A stretch of 64,000 nt of DNA from Asterella californica (GCA_036924285.1 JAYKYS010000011.1:4774001-4838000), one strand, 5' to 3'. Positions 29,486 through 42,699 are shown, numbered from the stretch's first letter. Program-made: numbers and translations. Notes: a model not told the origin generated them from the sequence alone.

Positions 29486-30605
29486 GGTACCTATTACCAA
29501 GCGATTGGAGTTGTCTGTAACTGTGAATTGCACAGGGGCTGACCTCGATATCGACAGATGTTGGCCGCTTCTGTCTCGATTCCTCGAAGAAGAGTGTAAA
29601 GGCGGTTTGTTCTCTGTAAAACGAGGAGGGAGTCTACGCCACTTGCATATACAAGGCGTAATATGTGTCGAAGTTAGCACTTGTGTCCAAGTGAAACAGC
29701 GTCTTCTTGCAATTCTTGGCTGGAAGGGACTCGACAGGCCTGTGGGAGGCGAAGTCTGCGTCAAGTCACTGACCAACAGGGGACTCCATACTTTCGTCGG
29801 TATGGTAGGCTACTGCATGAAAGACAAGGCTGAGGCTCATCATAAAGCGTGCATGAAAAACATTACTGACAGTATGCTGCAGGACGGAGAAGAACTTTTT
29901 ACGCTTTTTGGTGCTGCAGACACTAAGAACCGGGTGGAGTTAAACTGCAACAACATTCTGCAACGGGCCGTCCAGTTCAACAAGTTCAGAAGCAGGCATC
30001 CGCTAGGTAGCACCTTGAGAACTAACCTCCGGTCGATGATTAAATCTGGTAAATATACCCCTTCCTGCCGCTGGTTGATGACGTGTGGCATTCATAAGGC
30101 TAGGAACGATTCTTTGTGGAAGGCTATCGTTTGTCCAGAAACCATCACCATATCGGACATTGACAACGTGTTTTTTGCCCAAACTCGTGCTCGGTATTTC
30201 ACTGTTGAACAACCGGATACTGATATTATCAACGAGGAAGAGTGCATCGTGGCTGCGTCCCCTGCAGACAGACCAAGAACAGTACCGAATTTTCAAGACG
30301 TCGAGGCTCTACCGGACTACATGCCTATCTGCAGCGCTCTCGATCGTCATCTGGGAGCGGACAGAGGCTATGAAGGTAGGTTCGCTTGTCTGTTTTCTGC
30401 ATTACCTTCGTTCTTGCACCTCGCTGTGTCGGTAACTCCTGTTTCCGCTGTGCAGAACATGAAGGCAGAGCGGAGACCACACGTACAGAAATTCATACTA
30501 CAATATGCAGAGTGCTGGATTCGCAGAGTCAATGATCGCAGCTCATTAACTCGCAGCTCATCATTTCGCAGCTTGGATCGTCATGGCCACCTTGAAGACT
30601 GTTAG
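29412..30605 (+). CDS. Rep-type HUH endonuclease, Replitron-like transposase
   Basis: From ATG 29412 the frame is 397 residues. Motif 1 is ELSVTVN (about residues 33-39), motif 2 is the HUH pair H77-L78-H79 in RHLHIQGV, and motif 3 is Y134 in GYCMKD with K137 three residues on. This is the single-tyrosine Rep layout of CRESS-type Reps and Replitrons. No Walker A helicase motif follows; instead there is a conserved-looking region with LQRAVQFNKFRSRHPLGS, as expected for a Replitron and unlike Helitron RepHel or viral Reps. A canonical intron at 30376-30455 (GTAGGT...GTGCAG, 80 bases) would give a 347-residue protein ending at 30535. The protein would nick and join single-stranded DNA during copy-and-paste transposition. 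The domain itself has no stop. Confidence 0.82.
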   Translation: MLLRRAVRAHRPQTLPPPLAAGTRRVPITKRLELSVTVNCTGADLDIDRCWPLLSRFLEEECKGGLFSVKRGGSLRHLHIQGVICVEVSTCVQVKQRLLAILGWKGLDRPVGGEVCVKSLTNRGLHTFVGMVGYCMKDKAEAHHKACMKNITDSMLQDGEELFTLFGAADTKNRVELNCNNILQRAVQFNKFRSRHPLGSTLRTNLRSMIKSGKYTPSCRWLMTCGIHKARNDSLWKAIVCPETITISDIDNVFFAQTRARYFTVEQPDTDIINEEECIVAASPADRPRTVPNFQDVEALPDYMPICSALDRHLGADRGYEGRFACLFSALPSFLHLAVSVTPVSAVQNMKAERRPHVQKFILQYAECWIRRVNDRSSLTRSSSFRSLDRHGHLEDC

Positions 30606-33340
30606 TGAACTTCGTTTTATCCTACACACTTGAAGTGTAAAACTCACAGCTCATAAGTATTATACACCCGCTTAGATATTTGGCAGCTTCAATCGTACAG
30701 ACTTGAATTATAAACGTCATCTTCAACGTTACCGTTTTCTATCGGTAGCATACAGACTTGGCGTTACTGTCTTGTTTTTCGCGTTTCTGGCACTATACTG
30801 TGAATAAAGTGTACATATTTGACATTTTGCACGGCAACCGAACCCATCCCGTGGACGTTGTTTTACTGCTAAGAGAAAATGCTTCAAGCATAAGCAAACG
30901 ACAGACAAGCCGAAAAGAACCCACCGTGGAGGAAAAAAAATTAGCGACGGAAACATATATAAACCGGGAACCAGAAAAACGAGGGAGATAATAATTTGTC
31001 GTCGGTAGCACCCAACTTCATAACCGAAAGGACATAGCGAAAAACAACCGTATGTTCGGAAAGAAACGACTGGTCCAGAGAAGAAAATAGTTTATTGTAC
31101 TTTTCCGGATCGCAACTGTGATGTACATGAGTGAATATACAGAACAAAACTGTTGAGAGTAATATCCAGTAATAGAGATGTGTTCAGCTTCCAGTATCAA
31201 ATCCAAACGCAGTTTTGGCAGTACCTTTTAAGGTTATTGTGATTCCTGGATCATGATCACAAACTGATCGAGAGAGTGCAACATGTTTAACACTACCAAG
31301 TAGTATCATATCTATGTTATTCGTATAGATTCTATCTAGTCTTGAATATACATCCCAAGTGTGTAAACGGCCGATAGCGGCATGACGACAAGCGGGAGAG
31401 GCAGACGGCGAAAATACGGTGACCCGAGAGGCTGGCTGAGAGGTTAGGGCGGCCTGAAATGATAAATATATATTCTCAAACGATCAAGCCAAGGATAGCC
31501 GAGAAAGGAAGGCGGGGGTACGAGAGAGGAAATAGAGACGATGGATTGAGGTACTATAGTTAGATTGAGGTACTATACTAACCACTACTTGAAGTTATCC
31601 CAGTGATAACTACAGGACCTCACATTCCAAACGTCGGGTGTTCGAGTACCAGGATGATAAGAGTTCCAAGAAGAGAACAGGCAGTAATGTATGCTATCGC
31701 TTTCTTCAATACGAGGACATACAAAAGTTTAGAGGGGATATTTGGATTATTAAGCATTCCTCAAAGTACATGACGAAATATAAAAATTTAAGGGGGTATT
31801 TGGATTATGAAGTATTCCCCAAAGTACATGACGATGACATCTGATTACTCTTCATGAAAAATAAATCATCATCAATAATAAAGGAACAGTCTAATACTAG
31901 AACGAACGAAGTAGATTTGAAATATGAATATTTGCTTGTTTGGAAATATTTTTCAATAGAATCATATTTTGTTAGTAATAAGCTAAGTCTTCTGATCCAT
32001 TGGACATCGACACTCTAAACATCCATTTAAACTAGGTATGTGTTAGTCTAAACATATATCTGAACTAATGTTTCTAGTTTCTCAAAAAAAACTAGAAACA
32101 TGGTGTTCAAGTAGTGAAATCATGGTGTTCTAATATGTTTTTCCAAGAACTTGCAAATTTGAACAAGAAATTTGTTCTTTTCTAAATCCGGAGATGATAG
32201 CATTTGGAAAGCTGCAAATCTCAAATGTGGAGTCCAACTGTCTTAATATGCAATGATGTCACAAAAGATACAAAAAGAAAGTAAATATATATAAATCAGA
32301 AATTACGATCTCTAGCAAAAACTCAAAAATCTCAAACAAATGAGCTAATAATAATATTAAGAATATTCATCACAAAGGAAGCGCAACTTGATATTGACTG
32401 AAAGGTAGCACTAGAAGCTAATATGGGAACATATAAACTGAAATCTCCATAAACTTCGGATCTTCTCTTTCTCTTATTTATGCTTGGCTGAAATTTTTAA
32501 AAATTTTTAAGAGAAAAAACATTTGCTCTTAGATTTTGCTCTTATAAACTATCTCCCTCTCGTTTCTCTTGTTTTTTACCCTTCAAATCTTCTGCCTCAA
32601 AAGCTTCACGTGGTTACTTTTGTCCTCATAAGCTTCATGTATTCCATTTTTTCTCTTTATTCTTTTTCAACTTTTTGCCTTCAAAAGCTTTTGCTTGTTT
32701 TTTAACGTCATAAGCGTATTTCTTTTATTTTTCTGTTTATGCATTATATGTAATAGCTTAACCTAATCTTCTCACTTTTTGAGGTCCACATTCATATGGT
32801 CATATGTTCATCAACGGTTCGATTCTTGTTTTAAGTAACTCTTATGAACACAAAATCATGTGTACACTCAATACAATTGCATTCTTGTCTATTTTATTTT
32901 ACTTTTATATTTTGATGATATTTTTGCATTCTTGTCTCTTTATTGTACCTTGTTGCTTGAATGCACTATAGGGAGATTTTATAGCATGGCTTCATATCGT
33001 TATTTTTATCATCATATTTTCTTATATAATTTCAGTTTTACGAAAAAATACATCTTTTTTGTTTGTTATTTGTTTTGTGCAAACCAAGTCGCAATAGCAA
33101 AATCTGATTTAAATGGGCGGAAGTTTCTAGGTGAAAATTTGTCTTTATTCGAATCTAATACGCAATTGTAATATCTTCCTAGGATAATGTTTCTTAATGA
33201 TGGGTTGGTATTTTGGTATACACATGGAGTGAGTAGATTAATTTTTAAATTTTAAATAATAAGAAATATATTAGTATAGAGAAAAGATTATATTAAGTTA
33301 TTTAGTTAGTATATTAGTTGGAAGTATGAAATAAGAAGAT
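30606..33340. other. AT-rich intergenic stretch without supported genes
   Basis: Only low-complexity frames are present. Two local duplications are visible: AGATTGAGGTACTATA occurs twice at about 31544-31579, and a 50- to 60-base phrase containing TATTTGGATTAT...AAAGTACATGACGA occurs at about 31738 and 31797. Confidence 0.5.
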
Positions 33341-33346
33341 CTTTTT

Positions 33347-33390
33347 ACGAGGTACATCTACTGACGAGGTACATCTACTGACGAGGTACT
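33347..33390 (+). repeat. Tandem repeat of a 17-base unit
   Basis: ACGAGGTACATCTACTG is present twice in full (33347-33380), followed by a partial third copy. No gene is seen in the flanking 33391-35050 stretch. Confidence 0.8.
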
Positions 33391-35087
33391 TGGTAATGTT
33401 GGAAGACTTAAGGACGAAGGACCTCATGAAGTAATGATGTACGAGGTACCTAATGGTACACGTAATACTTAAGAAGTAAGACACGTATCAGCCACCGAGT
33501 TAACCATGTAGTACATAGGCATTAGAGTGCGAGAGGCAATAGACGAGGGATCTAATCGATCCAAAGATAGAGTTCAAACTGCGAATCAAGAAAACCTAAA
33601 CTCGAAGTTCAAACATCAAACAGAACTCGATGTCTGATTTCAGTCTCTCGTGCTATAATGAGTCGAGCTAGGGAGAGATTGAGAATTGGATGCATGTGTG
33701 ATGATAGTTCGATGCGCGATGTCGTATAACATGTTTTTCTATCTAGGAATACATTGGGTATATGATTGTGTAGAGATATGTGACTCGAATAAGTTAGCTC
33801 TAAATCTTGATGTTTCAACCCAAATCTTTCTCTATATACTCTTCTAGCACAAGTGACCTTGTACCCCCTCGACTCAAGGTTAAAGTTTGCTACGATCCAA
33901 AAAATACGTATAAATTGTAGAAAATTGTGTTGCAAATAGATCATTTTGTGCTTTATCTAAAATACTCAACTATGTATTATCTAACTGAAAATAACTCTAT
34001 ATCATTGGAAGCATGATTTAATAGTTTCCCATCGACGCTAGCTACCCATCAATCCAACCGTCACAACTCTATCGAGTACAACCGAAAGATGTTATAGGGC
34101 CGCTCAATTAAACTTGATAGAGTCCTAATACAACTTGTTGCACACCCTGGTCTCTTAAGTATTCCAGCAAGACTAAGCATACATGCTTCAACGCAATACT
34201 CAGTTCACAACGTAGCACCAACGATGGCGGTACTTGACAGCTCTGAGAATCCAAACAGTGATATTTGATTCATCGTGACTCTTTGCTCCTTTGTCACATA
34301 GAGTTGAAATCAACTCCACATCTTCACAATGTCAACTTGTATGCTAACATGGCAGTTTCAACAGCAAACTGCTCTATAATTGCTAGAAAAGAATAAAATG
34401 ATGACAATAGATATGACTGAAAACTCGAATCCGCTAATAACAAAAGTTTTTTTGAACTTTGAGACCTCAATTCTCCAGAACTGGTAGACCAATGATGATC
34501 AAACTTCACAAGAAATTGTATTGGACCCTTTACTCTTATCCTGAATAATTTTCAGATCGAAACCTCAACCCAACTCTCACATATAGATCAAACCGTAATC
34601 TGTGCTAACTTAAGAGCTTTACAGACCCATGTAAGCTTGATCTATGCGACCATTCAAGATGAAACTTTTCAAATATCTTACTGATAAGACATCTCTCAAT
34701 CTTGGAAAGTTTCACTTAGAAATTTGACCCAGAACTCGAGAAATAGCCAATCTATCATGACTGTCGCAGTTCACAATACTCGTCTCATCACGTCTGCACC
34801 ATTCGACTTCAATCAATCAATTGATAATCTAAAACGATCAAGATTTGGTTGAACTTGGTATCAAAATAACTGCTCGTTGTAAGCTCTCCAACCCAACTGA
34901 CATCTCCTCAAAACTCCTCACATGTCTCTAGAAATGATCAAAAACATCGTAGTGAGTACAAATTTCATCCCCCTCCACTCAATAGCTCATAGCGCTGTCG
35001 TGTCGTGGACTGGCTCCTATCTGAAATTCAAACTTCGATGCTTGCGGTTCTAGAGACACTCATGAGAAGACAAGCTAGGCCCCAGCT

Positions 35088-35370
35088 TACGGATTTTTGG
35101 CACAATTTTGGATCTTCGCTTTCATCGCATCAGTGGATAGAGCTCATTGTCAGCATTCCATAGGCACTTTGTCTACTTCGTTTGGACGCCTAGTGGAGAA
35201 GTTAAAGGACTCGAAAGATGGAGAAAATAAGCTAGGCCTCAGCTTACAGGCTTTTGGCACAACTTCGGATCTTCACTTTTATCGCATAGATGGGTAGAGC
35301 TCATTGTCAGCTTTCCATGGGCATCTTGTTTACTTCGTTTGGAAATCTAGTGAAGAAGTTATGCGATTCG
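35088..35370 (+). repeat. Diverged tandem duplication, about 145-base unit
   Basis: A phrase running from TTTTGGCACAA through GATAGAGCTCATTGTCAGC to TTACTTCGTTTGGA occurs near 35094 and again near 35240. Two small frames with similar residues result, but nothing indicates a gene. It precedes an LTR-like repeat and may be part of the same element. Confidence 0.6.
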
Positions 35371-35953
35371 AAAGAAGGCAAAATCAAGCTAGTCCCTAGT
35401 TACTTGCTGACTAGGTATTTGAGGCTTCAGGCGTTATATCAAAGACGCAAGGGGCATGCTTCAATTATTACTGAGAGAACTGCGTACGTACAGAGACTGT
35501 GACAAGGGGGCAGCTTAGGAGCTAGCTTGCGTCTACGATCTGTCAACGGACAGTTCGGGAGATTTAGGAGTCCAATGCAAGCGCGCAAGGCGTCGTTGGG
35601 TTCAGATCTGTGCAGGCTACGCACTGGTTCAAACGGTTTGGGAGACACGGATCGGGGAGTGCGTACTGAGAGAATTGAGACGCAAGAAAGAGATTTGGAG
35701 ATTTCAGTTATCTGTGAAAGAGAGTTGGATCGTTCAGGTCGTTTCGGAGTCCAAACTTGCTGTCCTTGGATCCATCGGGATCAGAACACCGAGTTCTACA
35801 AGAAATTGAAGACGATACCAAGTTTCATCGAGCGGTTTAGGAGTTCTGAGTGGAATTGACTCGCAGGGAAGCGCTTGCGTCAGATTTTTCATCGCCTACG
35901 ATCTAAAATTGGATTGTTCTTCGCGATTGGTGTGCCAAGCTCTTTGTTCTTGG

Positions 35954-36897
35954 TGTCTACGAGACCAGGGAGTCTTCATCTACGCATAGGAGAAGACAAT
36001 ACGTGGATTGGATTGTTGGTTTGGGTGAGGTGAGCGAGTTTGAGCCGTAAGGAGTCCATTTACGTCAGTTTTTTGCAACTTGCGACCAAATTTCTTGCGT
36101 GGTTTTGCAAGGGGAACTCCAGACAACTTGTTTGGAGTCTCGTTGGGTTCGTGATAGCTAGATCTATCTGCCAGGGAAGACGGATATCAGTTTAGACGAT
36201 CCGTTTGTGCGGTGTGTGCGATTTTAAGCCGCATGGAGGAGTTTTTGAAGGTTCGGTCACTTGCGACTGAAAATTGGCGATATCTCAGCTGTTGGGAGTC
36301 GGATCTGAAGGTTTCTTGGGTTAACGGAGTCAGCGGAGGAGACCCTTTCAACATCTGAAATCCGTTCGGCGAAATGAGGAAGTTCACAGATAGATCTTTT
36401 TCGGTTTCTTCGCTACGGGTTTTGCTCTTTTGAGTTTGTTAGAGCTCTGGTTGGCTCTATACTGCTTGTGGTAGCTAGGTTTAGCTAAAAACTTGTACAT
36501 GGATGTGGTTTGGACTTGGGTTTGGATCGCGTGATATTGCTGTGGCTCTGCTTGTTAGTAAAGAAAGTTTCTCTTGCTTTGAGCTACGCTTCGGTGATTT
36601 TGGGTTAGGATTGAGAATCAGGGGTTGTTTTTAAGGGCTTTGAAGCAGGTTACAAACCGCTCTGGTCTGTTTTTTTTTAATTCTGTGCTCTTAGGAGAAA
36701 GAACCGGCAGTGTACATACATTTGGAGTTGATATATATCGCAGTGTTCGTTTTCGTGGTTGTTCTTCTCTGTCTTATCTCTATTTCGGAGATGTCGTGTC
36801 TCTGTTTTGGAGATGTTGTGTGTTCAGCACACAACATCTCCACAGCCAAGAACCTCGTGTTTTCCTAGACATCCTTCATGCAATATCTGACACGACA
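35954..36897 (+). repeat. Diverged LTR, copy 1 (Ty3-B-related family)
   Basis: It starts TGTCTACGAGACC and ends TCTGACACGACA. It is similar over its length to 41717-42627 in the same orientation, for example CAAATTTCTTGCGTGGTTTT in both. No primer site or coding sequence follows it, so it may be a solo or broken LTR. It contains a hairpin at 36809-36841. Confidence 0.6.
36809..36841. repeat. Perfect 14-bp inverted repeat, 5-base loop, in LTR copy 1
   Basis: GGAGATGTTGTGTG pairs with CACACAACATCTCC around TTCAG. LTR copy 2 keeps only the right half (near 42484 and 42557), so the hairpin was gained in copy 1 or lost in copy 2. Confidence 0.8.
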
Positions 36898-37179
36898 GCG
36901 CTCTCAATCTTCCATGAAATCACTCCATTCTTCAGCCCAGATTGTAGTCCTGGTCAAGAGCTTTCCAACCATATCCTTCTTCGTGCGAATGGTCCTCTGA
37001 AGTCTCCCCAAACCACAAAAAATGTTGCGAGGATCAGCTAGAACACCATTGGTCAAGAAGTAGAAAAGTGAGAGCAAAAAGAGTTTTTAGTTTATCTTTT
37101 CCTCACTCAACTTTTTCCACTATAACAACTTCTAACAAACACTAGACACCACTAAGGCTAGAAGAACTTATTAAATCCT

Positions 37180-37700
37180 TTATACATGTTGAAAGATTCT
37201 TTGCGTAACGTAAATACATAGAAACACATAACTAGAATGAGACAATTGAGTCGTTGAAGAATCAATATTACAACATAAAAATGATCTACAATGAAACGAA
37301 TGACAAAAGAAAACGGTGAAGCTATCACTCAATTGAAATATTCTTCTCCAAAGTTCATCATGGTCTATGATCCATGATTGATCTTTGATATGCAGTGACA
37401 TCGAATATCGACCTAGACGTTGAAAAGAACGTTGATGAGATAGTTGAGATCCATTCTTTGTCACAACAAGATATACACCATCGAATCCCAAGTCTCTCCG
37501 TATATAACAATCAGAAGGATCACCAATAGCGGTAAGTCCATCACCCTCCTCATGAACTTGTCACCAAAATACGAAACTAATCACTGTCGAAAGTGATCAC
37601 GATGGATGCAATGAAGCTTGATGTGAAATGGATTCGAGAAATGAAGATCCGGAGTTGGTATTAGACCTCCGTCCATAACCACCACTTTCGCAGTTCTTCA
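37180..37700 (-). pseudogene. Diverged relative of the Ty3-A leader reading frame
   Basis: The minus strand from about 37690 reads VMDGGLIPTPDLHFSNPFHI, then DHFR, one stop, then FGDKFMRRVMDLPLLVILLI and GETWDSMVYI. These blocks line up with the frame at 15761-16006. Further reading continues as LVVTKNGSQLSHQRSFQRLG to 37180. I do not recognise a family. An in-frame stop suggests decay. Confidence 0.35.
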
Positions 37701-38107
37701 CTCCATGCAGACCATCGAGAAATCCTCACGAGTCATTCGCTAAGAGAGAATGCTTTACAAATCCTCGATCCATCATTTTATATCCAAATTTAGCGGCAAG
37801 AACCACTGAAGTGAATGAGCATAGACTGTTGATTCGACACGTTTCACTACTGTGCGATTGCTTAAATAGATAATCACGACGTGGTATCCATCACACCGTT
37901 CGATTGGGTCTGATCTCTTTGAACTTTACGACACTCCATCCCTCTTGCTTGTATAAGAAACTCATATAGAACCCAATATCGTGTAACCTTCCGGTGTAGA
38001 ACTCCTCTTGGAACGGCAGTGGTTCTAAGTCTGAAGTCTACCAATCGACTTGGCACCAAACATCTCTCTTTTCTTCATTCTCGGCTTTGCAACCATCTCA
38101 TCCTCTT

Positions 38108-41100
38108 CTACATAACGAGCCCTAGATAACATATCTGCCATTGGATTTTTATGTGTTTCAGTTCAAGGTTCAGACTCCGGATATAAGCAATCCATCGCAT
38201 CATTGTTATGTGTGGTGTATTGCAGTTTGCTATCATACATAGCAAAGATAAACAATTTGTTTCTAATACCACACGAGCTCCAATCAAGAATTCTCGATCT
38301 ATCTTCATAGCAGTAACCGCTCCTCATAACTCATGCTTCACTTGAGGATAGTTACGTTGTCTGTCTGTCAAGATTCAAGCTCCAAATCTAGAAACAAACC
38401 GCACACCATCTGCATCTTTTTTACCAACTGTCCATCCAATAATTTTCAGACTCGTGTCAACAATAAGTATCACAGATCTTCCGCTCTTGTAGCTCTCTCC
38501 TTAGTACAGGTAGAGACTTCAGAATCTCTTTCAACCGCTCCATCATCTCATGATGTTCTTACCGCCAAGTAAACCTCTTCCACCAAACATAGGTGTATAA
38601 AAAAGTTCTGCAATGTGTGCATAATGAGAAATACTTACGCGAAAAAACACACAAGCTCCTAAGAATCATCGAACCTCAGTGATACTAGTACAGTACTATT
38701 CTTGCTATGACATCTACCTTCTTTGGGTTTGGTCGTCCTCAAAACTACCGCATTAATGATCAACCACCACAATCTCTGACATTCCAAATGAGATTTGGTA
38801 CTTGATAGAGTGAGGTGTATCTTCTCAAACGCGTATGAATCTGACCCACATCTCGAATGTGGTCTGCAACAAACTTTCTGCAACATTAGAAGTTGTAGCT
38901 TCGTACTGTCTTCCACCGGACAGTCTTTCATGAGGATATCATCTAGAAATGAGATAGTGATATATAAATTCCTTTAACATCTTATGCATCATGTTTTGCA
39001 TATGGGCTACTGAGCTTGTTGCTCCTTGAAGAAGAGTGCACATCCGCATCAACTCCAAAGTTATACGTTGTCAAGTCTCTATTTTCCAAAGCAAGTTGAA
39101 ACTGATCATAACATGAAAATATATCTCCAATAGAATAGATCGACCTTCCAACAAACACCTCAGATACTTCATCAACCACAGGTCTTGTCCTAACATTCCG
39201 AATCGTGACGTTGTTAGCAGACTGTAAGTCTTGGATGAAGTGTAAAGCTCTTGTCTTCTTGGACACTATGAACCATCGGCTAGAGTACGGAACCATAGAT
39301 GGTTCAAGAATACTCATCCGCATCTTTTTCTTCAATAGCTCAATAAGTTTCGATAGCAAGGCACGAGGGACTGGAATCGGCTTCAAGTCCCGAGGCACGT
39401 GAAGAATAGTGAAGATGACCATCGAAACTATCACAACTAGGATCCACATAACCAATCTCTTCAGCTGAGAAAGAAAATGCCTTACTATGTTAACAATCAT
39501 CTGCTCAAGAGCTCATTTATCTACTTCAGTCAAGAAGCCACCCTCTCTTATCTAGAGCTGCTCGAGTGTTTTTTGAGTAAATTGATGTCTTATCTACTTA
39601 AGATCTCTACGTACAAGCTCAGTGGTCTCTAACTCCATCTGTTGTTGTGAATCAACAGATAAGTGAGTTATCACCGGTTTCACCTTTTTTGCTACAATTT
39701 TATATTTGGTGTACACCTCTGCTTCTTGACGAGAGTCACACCAGTAGATTGCATCTTTTTATCCACTCTCTAGTCTCGGATGAGGACGAGATTGTAAGTA
39801 CACTACAATCTCCTCGTAGACTTTATAAGAATGGATGGGGATCACCACCCTATCTACCATCTGCTCCATTAACCTATCTACATCATCCAACCAATGAATC
39901 AAAAGACTGCATACCTACAAACTCCTCGTAAACACCTGAAATCGTCTCGTCTTCTTTCAAAACTCATGTGCAGTGCAGAGTTGATACATACTTCTCCATC
40001 CGTCTTCTATCTTTTAAAATCAGATCCTCTACTCGTGTGAATTCACTCCAATCATCAGAACTGAAAGTCATCAAGTCAGATTTCCAACTATGTACAATAT
40101 AACTACTCTCAAAATCTTGAGCAACCTCTTCATTAGTCTCTTGTGATCCCTCAGACTGCTCAAGTGAATCATAGTAGCAATAGATCTTTCACTCTTGCTT
40201 CTCATCTTACAAGAGTGGTTTCAGAAAAACATTATTCTTATAGATAGGAGAGTCTCTCAAGGTCTATCTATTTTGTTCGTGGTTCGTACGAATTGTCAAA
40301 ATTGCACAAAATGTCTATCCTCTGGACTACGGATCCTAGTATAGTGAGATCCATCATTCATAACCTTGGTCTCCATCCATACAACAATAATATAAGACTT
40401 ACCAAGAATGACAAGACTGCACGAAGAAGTGTTGAGCTACCTCCACATCATCTATCTTCACCCTCACATTAAGACAAGCGTCGTATAATCACCCTTTTGG
40501 TTGTTGACAGCATGTAGCACCCAATCATGGTTCAATTCGATAGACCACTGTCCTCTTTCATACACCTCTCTTGACATGATGTTGATCTCATATTTGTAAT
40601 CAACTAAAGCAGCAACAAGTTCAAACAAACTTCCAAGACGTACTCGTGTAGAAGTCGTAGCACGAGTCCAATGTCTCTTTATGAACTCACTATCAGTAGC
40701 TAGACTCTCCTCGCCAACTTCCTCATCATCAAACTCAACAGTGTTGGTACCAGCAACCAACGCTTCTTGCTGGTACCCCTTGTCCTCAACCTCCTGAAAC
40801 TGCATCTTCCTGAATTTTGCATCATTCAAAGAAGCTCCTATCGCATCTATCATCTGATTCTCTACTTGTTCATACATCACTTGTCTCTTCTGTTTGATGA
40901 TGTCGATGATCAGTTTGTGAAACTCTCTCTTCACAATATCAAGAACCTCTCGAAGATAAAACTCAATTCATGCGTCTAGTATTCTCTGCTCCAAGATGCT
41001 CTTGAGATCGATAGAAGTTTCAATATCCACCGTCAACTTGTAAGCAGATCCATTCTCCTTCTCTTGGATAATAAATCGTCTACCAACAGTTGTTGGCTCC

Positions 41101-41440
41101 TGTTGAGACATCTGTACGTCCTCCATCGGACTTTGTGCAGATGGAGGAGCTTGAGAAGTAGACGGGACGTCCTTTGGAGGAACTACTCACCTCCTAGTGA
41201 ACTCTCTATCTATCTTCAGTCTCCTCTGTAACTCCAATATCAAGTCCAGAAGCATCTCGCCGTCTCTTTTCCTCCACAAAAGCATCTTGTCAATGAACGT
41301 GTCTATCTATGTCAAAGAATGCTTTGATAGACATAGTGTCTACGAGATCTCCCCACCCTGTGATAATGAAAAAGTCTCCTCTCTGGAGTACATCTCTTCT
41401 GGAGTTCTCTCCCTTATGACTTCCATTGTCACCTAACAAG
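38108..41440 (-). pseudogene. Decayed Ty3-B-family gag-pro-pol remnant, minus strand
   Basis: From right to left on the minus strand the order is as in Ty3-B. First comes the gag end near 41080-40980 (GSAYKLTVDIETSIDLKSIL). The protease region follows at 40934-40464 (AALVDYKYEINIMSREVYER), the RT start at 39500-38982 (PIPVPRALLSKLIELL, SILEPSMVPYSSRWF), and later RT at 38931-38659 (EKIHLTLSSTKS). RNase H is last at 38308-38108 (ETNCLSLLCMIANCNTPHI). The protease triad has drifted from DHG to DYK. Multiple frame breaks and missing pieces make it non-functional. No integrase or matching LTRs in this orientation were found. Confidence 0.8.
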
Positions 41441-41716
41441 TGTAAAATGATGCTTTCGACAAGTGGTAAAAGAAAAATAAATCTCTAGTAAAAATCAACA
41501 CATACTATTATCTTACTTGATAGAAAAGTTAATTATCATGGGCTTTGCAGATTCATCTGTACGGACGGCTGCTGATTTAGTCGTACAGTCAGCTTTTGAC
41601 ACCACCACCCCAAAGTAACATCACCATGGCTACCTCTGACCACCGGAATCACCTCGTTCTGACATGTAGAGCCCGAGTTATCACCATCGTCATTCTCTGA
41701 CCCCCTTGAACTTTGG

Positions 41717-42627
41717 TGTCGACATGATCATAGAATCTTCATCTACATATAAGAGAAGACCGTATGTGGATTAGATTGTTGTTTTAGGTGTGGTGCACGA
41801 GTTTGAGCCGCATGAAGTCAATTTATGTCAATTTTTTGCTTCTTGTAATCAAATTTCTTGCGTGGTTTTGCAAAGGGAACTCCAGACAGCTTGTTTGGAG
41901 TCTCGTTGGGATCACTGTAGTCAAATCTATCTATCAGGAAAGACAAATCACAAATCAGGCTACTCATTTGAGAGGTGGGTGTGGATTTAAGCCGCAGAGA
42001 GGAGATTTGCAACTGAAAATTGTTCATATCTTGGGTGTTAGTTGTCGGATTTGAAGGTTCTTGGAGCCAACAGAGTAAGAAAAGAAGACCTTATCGACAT
42101 CTGCCGATCGTTTGACGAAAAAAGTCCCAGATAGGTTTTTTTCCTTTGCTATGATTTTCATCTTTTTGGATTCGTTAGAGTTCTAGTTGGTTATGTACGA
42201 CTAGTGGTAGCTAGTTTTAGCTAAGGGTTTGTACATGAGTGTGTTTGGATCTGAACTTGAATCGTGCGATACTAGTGCAAAGCTTTTTGTTAGCAAAGGG
42301 ATGTTTCCCTTGCTTTGAACTACGCTTCAGTAGTTTTGGGTCTAGGTTGAGATCTTGCTCAAGTCTGTTCCTCAGTTTGGTGTTCTTAGAGAAAAAGAAA
42401 CGAGAGTGTATATAAAGTGGGAGTTGGTAGATCTTGTGGAGCTTGTTCTCGTGGTTGCTTCTCTCTTTCTTACCTCTATTCAGCACAAAATACCTCCACA
42501 TCCATGAGGTATTGTGTGGTTCTCATTGTTGTTTCTCTCTTTCTTATCTCTATTCAGCACACAATACCTCCACAGCAAGGAATCTCACATTTTCTTGGAC
42601 AACCTTCACGTAAAATCCGATACGATA
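41717..42627 (+). repeat. Diverged LTR, copy 2, followed by primer-site-like motif
   Basis: It starts TGTCGACATGATC and ends CCGATACGATA. TGGTGAACTCGACGTGAA follows at 42631, matching the motif after the Ty3-B 5' LTR, and a gag fragment lies 300 bases further on. It is therefore the 5' LTR of a truncated plus-strand relative of Ty3-B. Confidence 0.65.
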
Positions 42628-42699
42628 CGGTGGTGAACTCGACGTGAAGATCCAAAGTGGAGATTTTTTTTGTGTTGGAACGTGAAAGAGAAGATCATG

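Larger units (their letters stand above)
27650..30605 (+). mobile_element. Replitron-like HUH transposon (ends not defined)
   Basis: The element is inferred from the Rep gene. Left and right limits given here are only the hairpin pair and the end of the Rep frame. Replitrons generally carry short direct repeats at or near their ends; I could not pick a convincing pair by eye. No second gene is recognised apart from the possible N-terminal exons. Confidence 0.5.

Noticed and set aside
30376..30605. Unspliced C-terminal tail of the Rep frame as real protein
   Set aside because: Kept only as an alternative. A canonical 80-base intron at 30376-30455 gives a plausible shorter end, and the unspliced tail is repetitive (SSLTRSSSFRSL).
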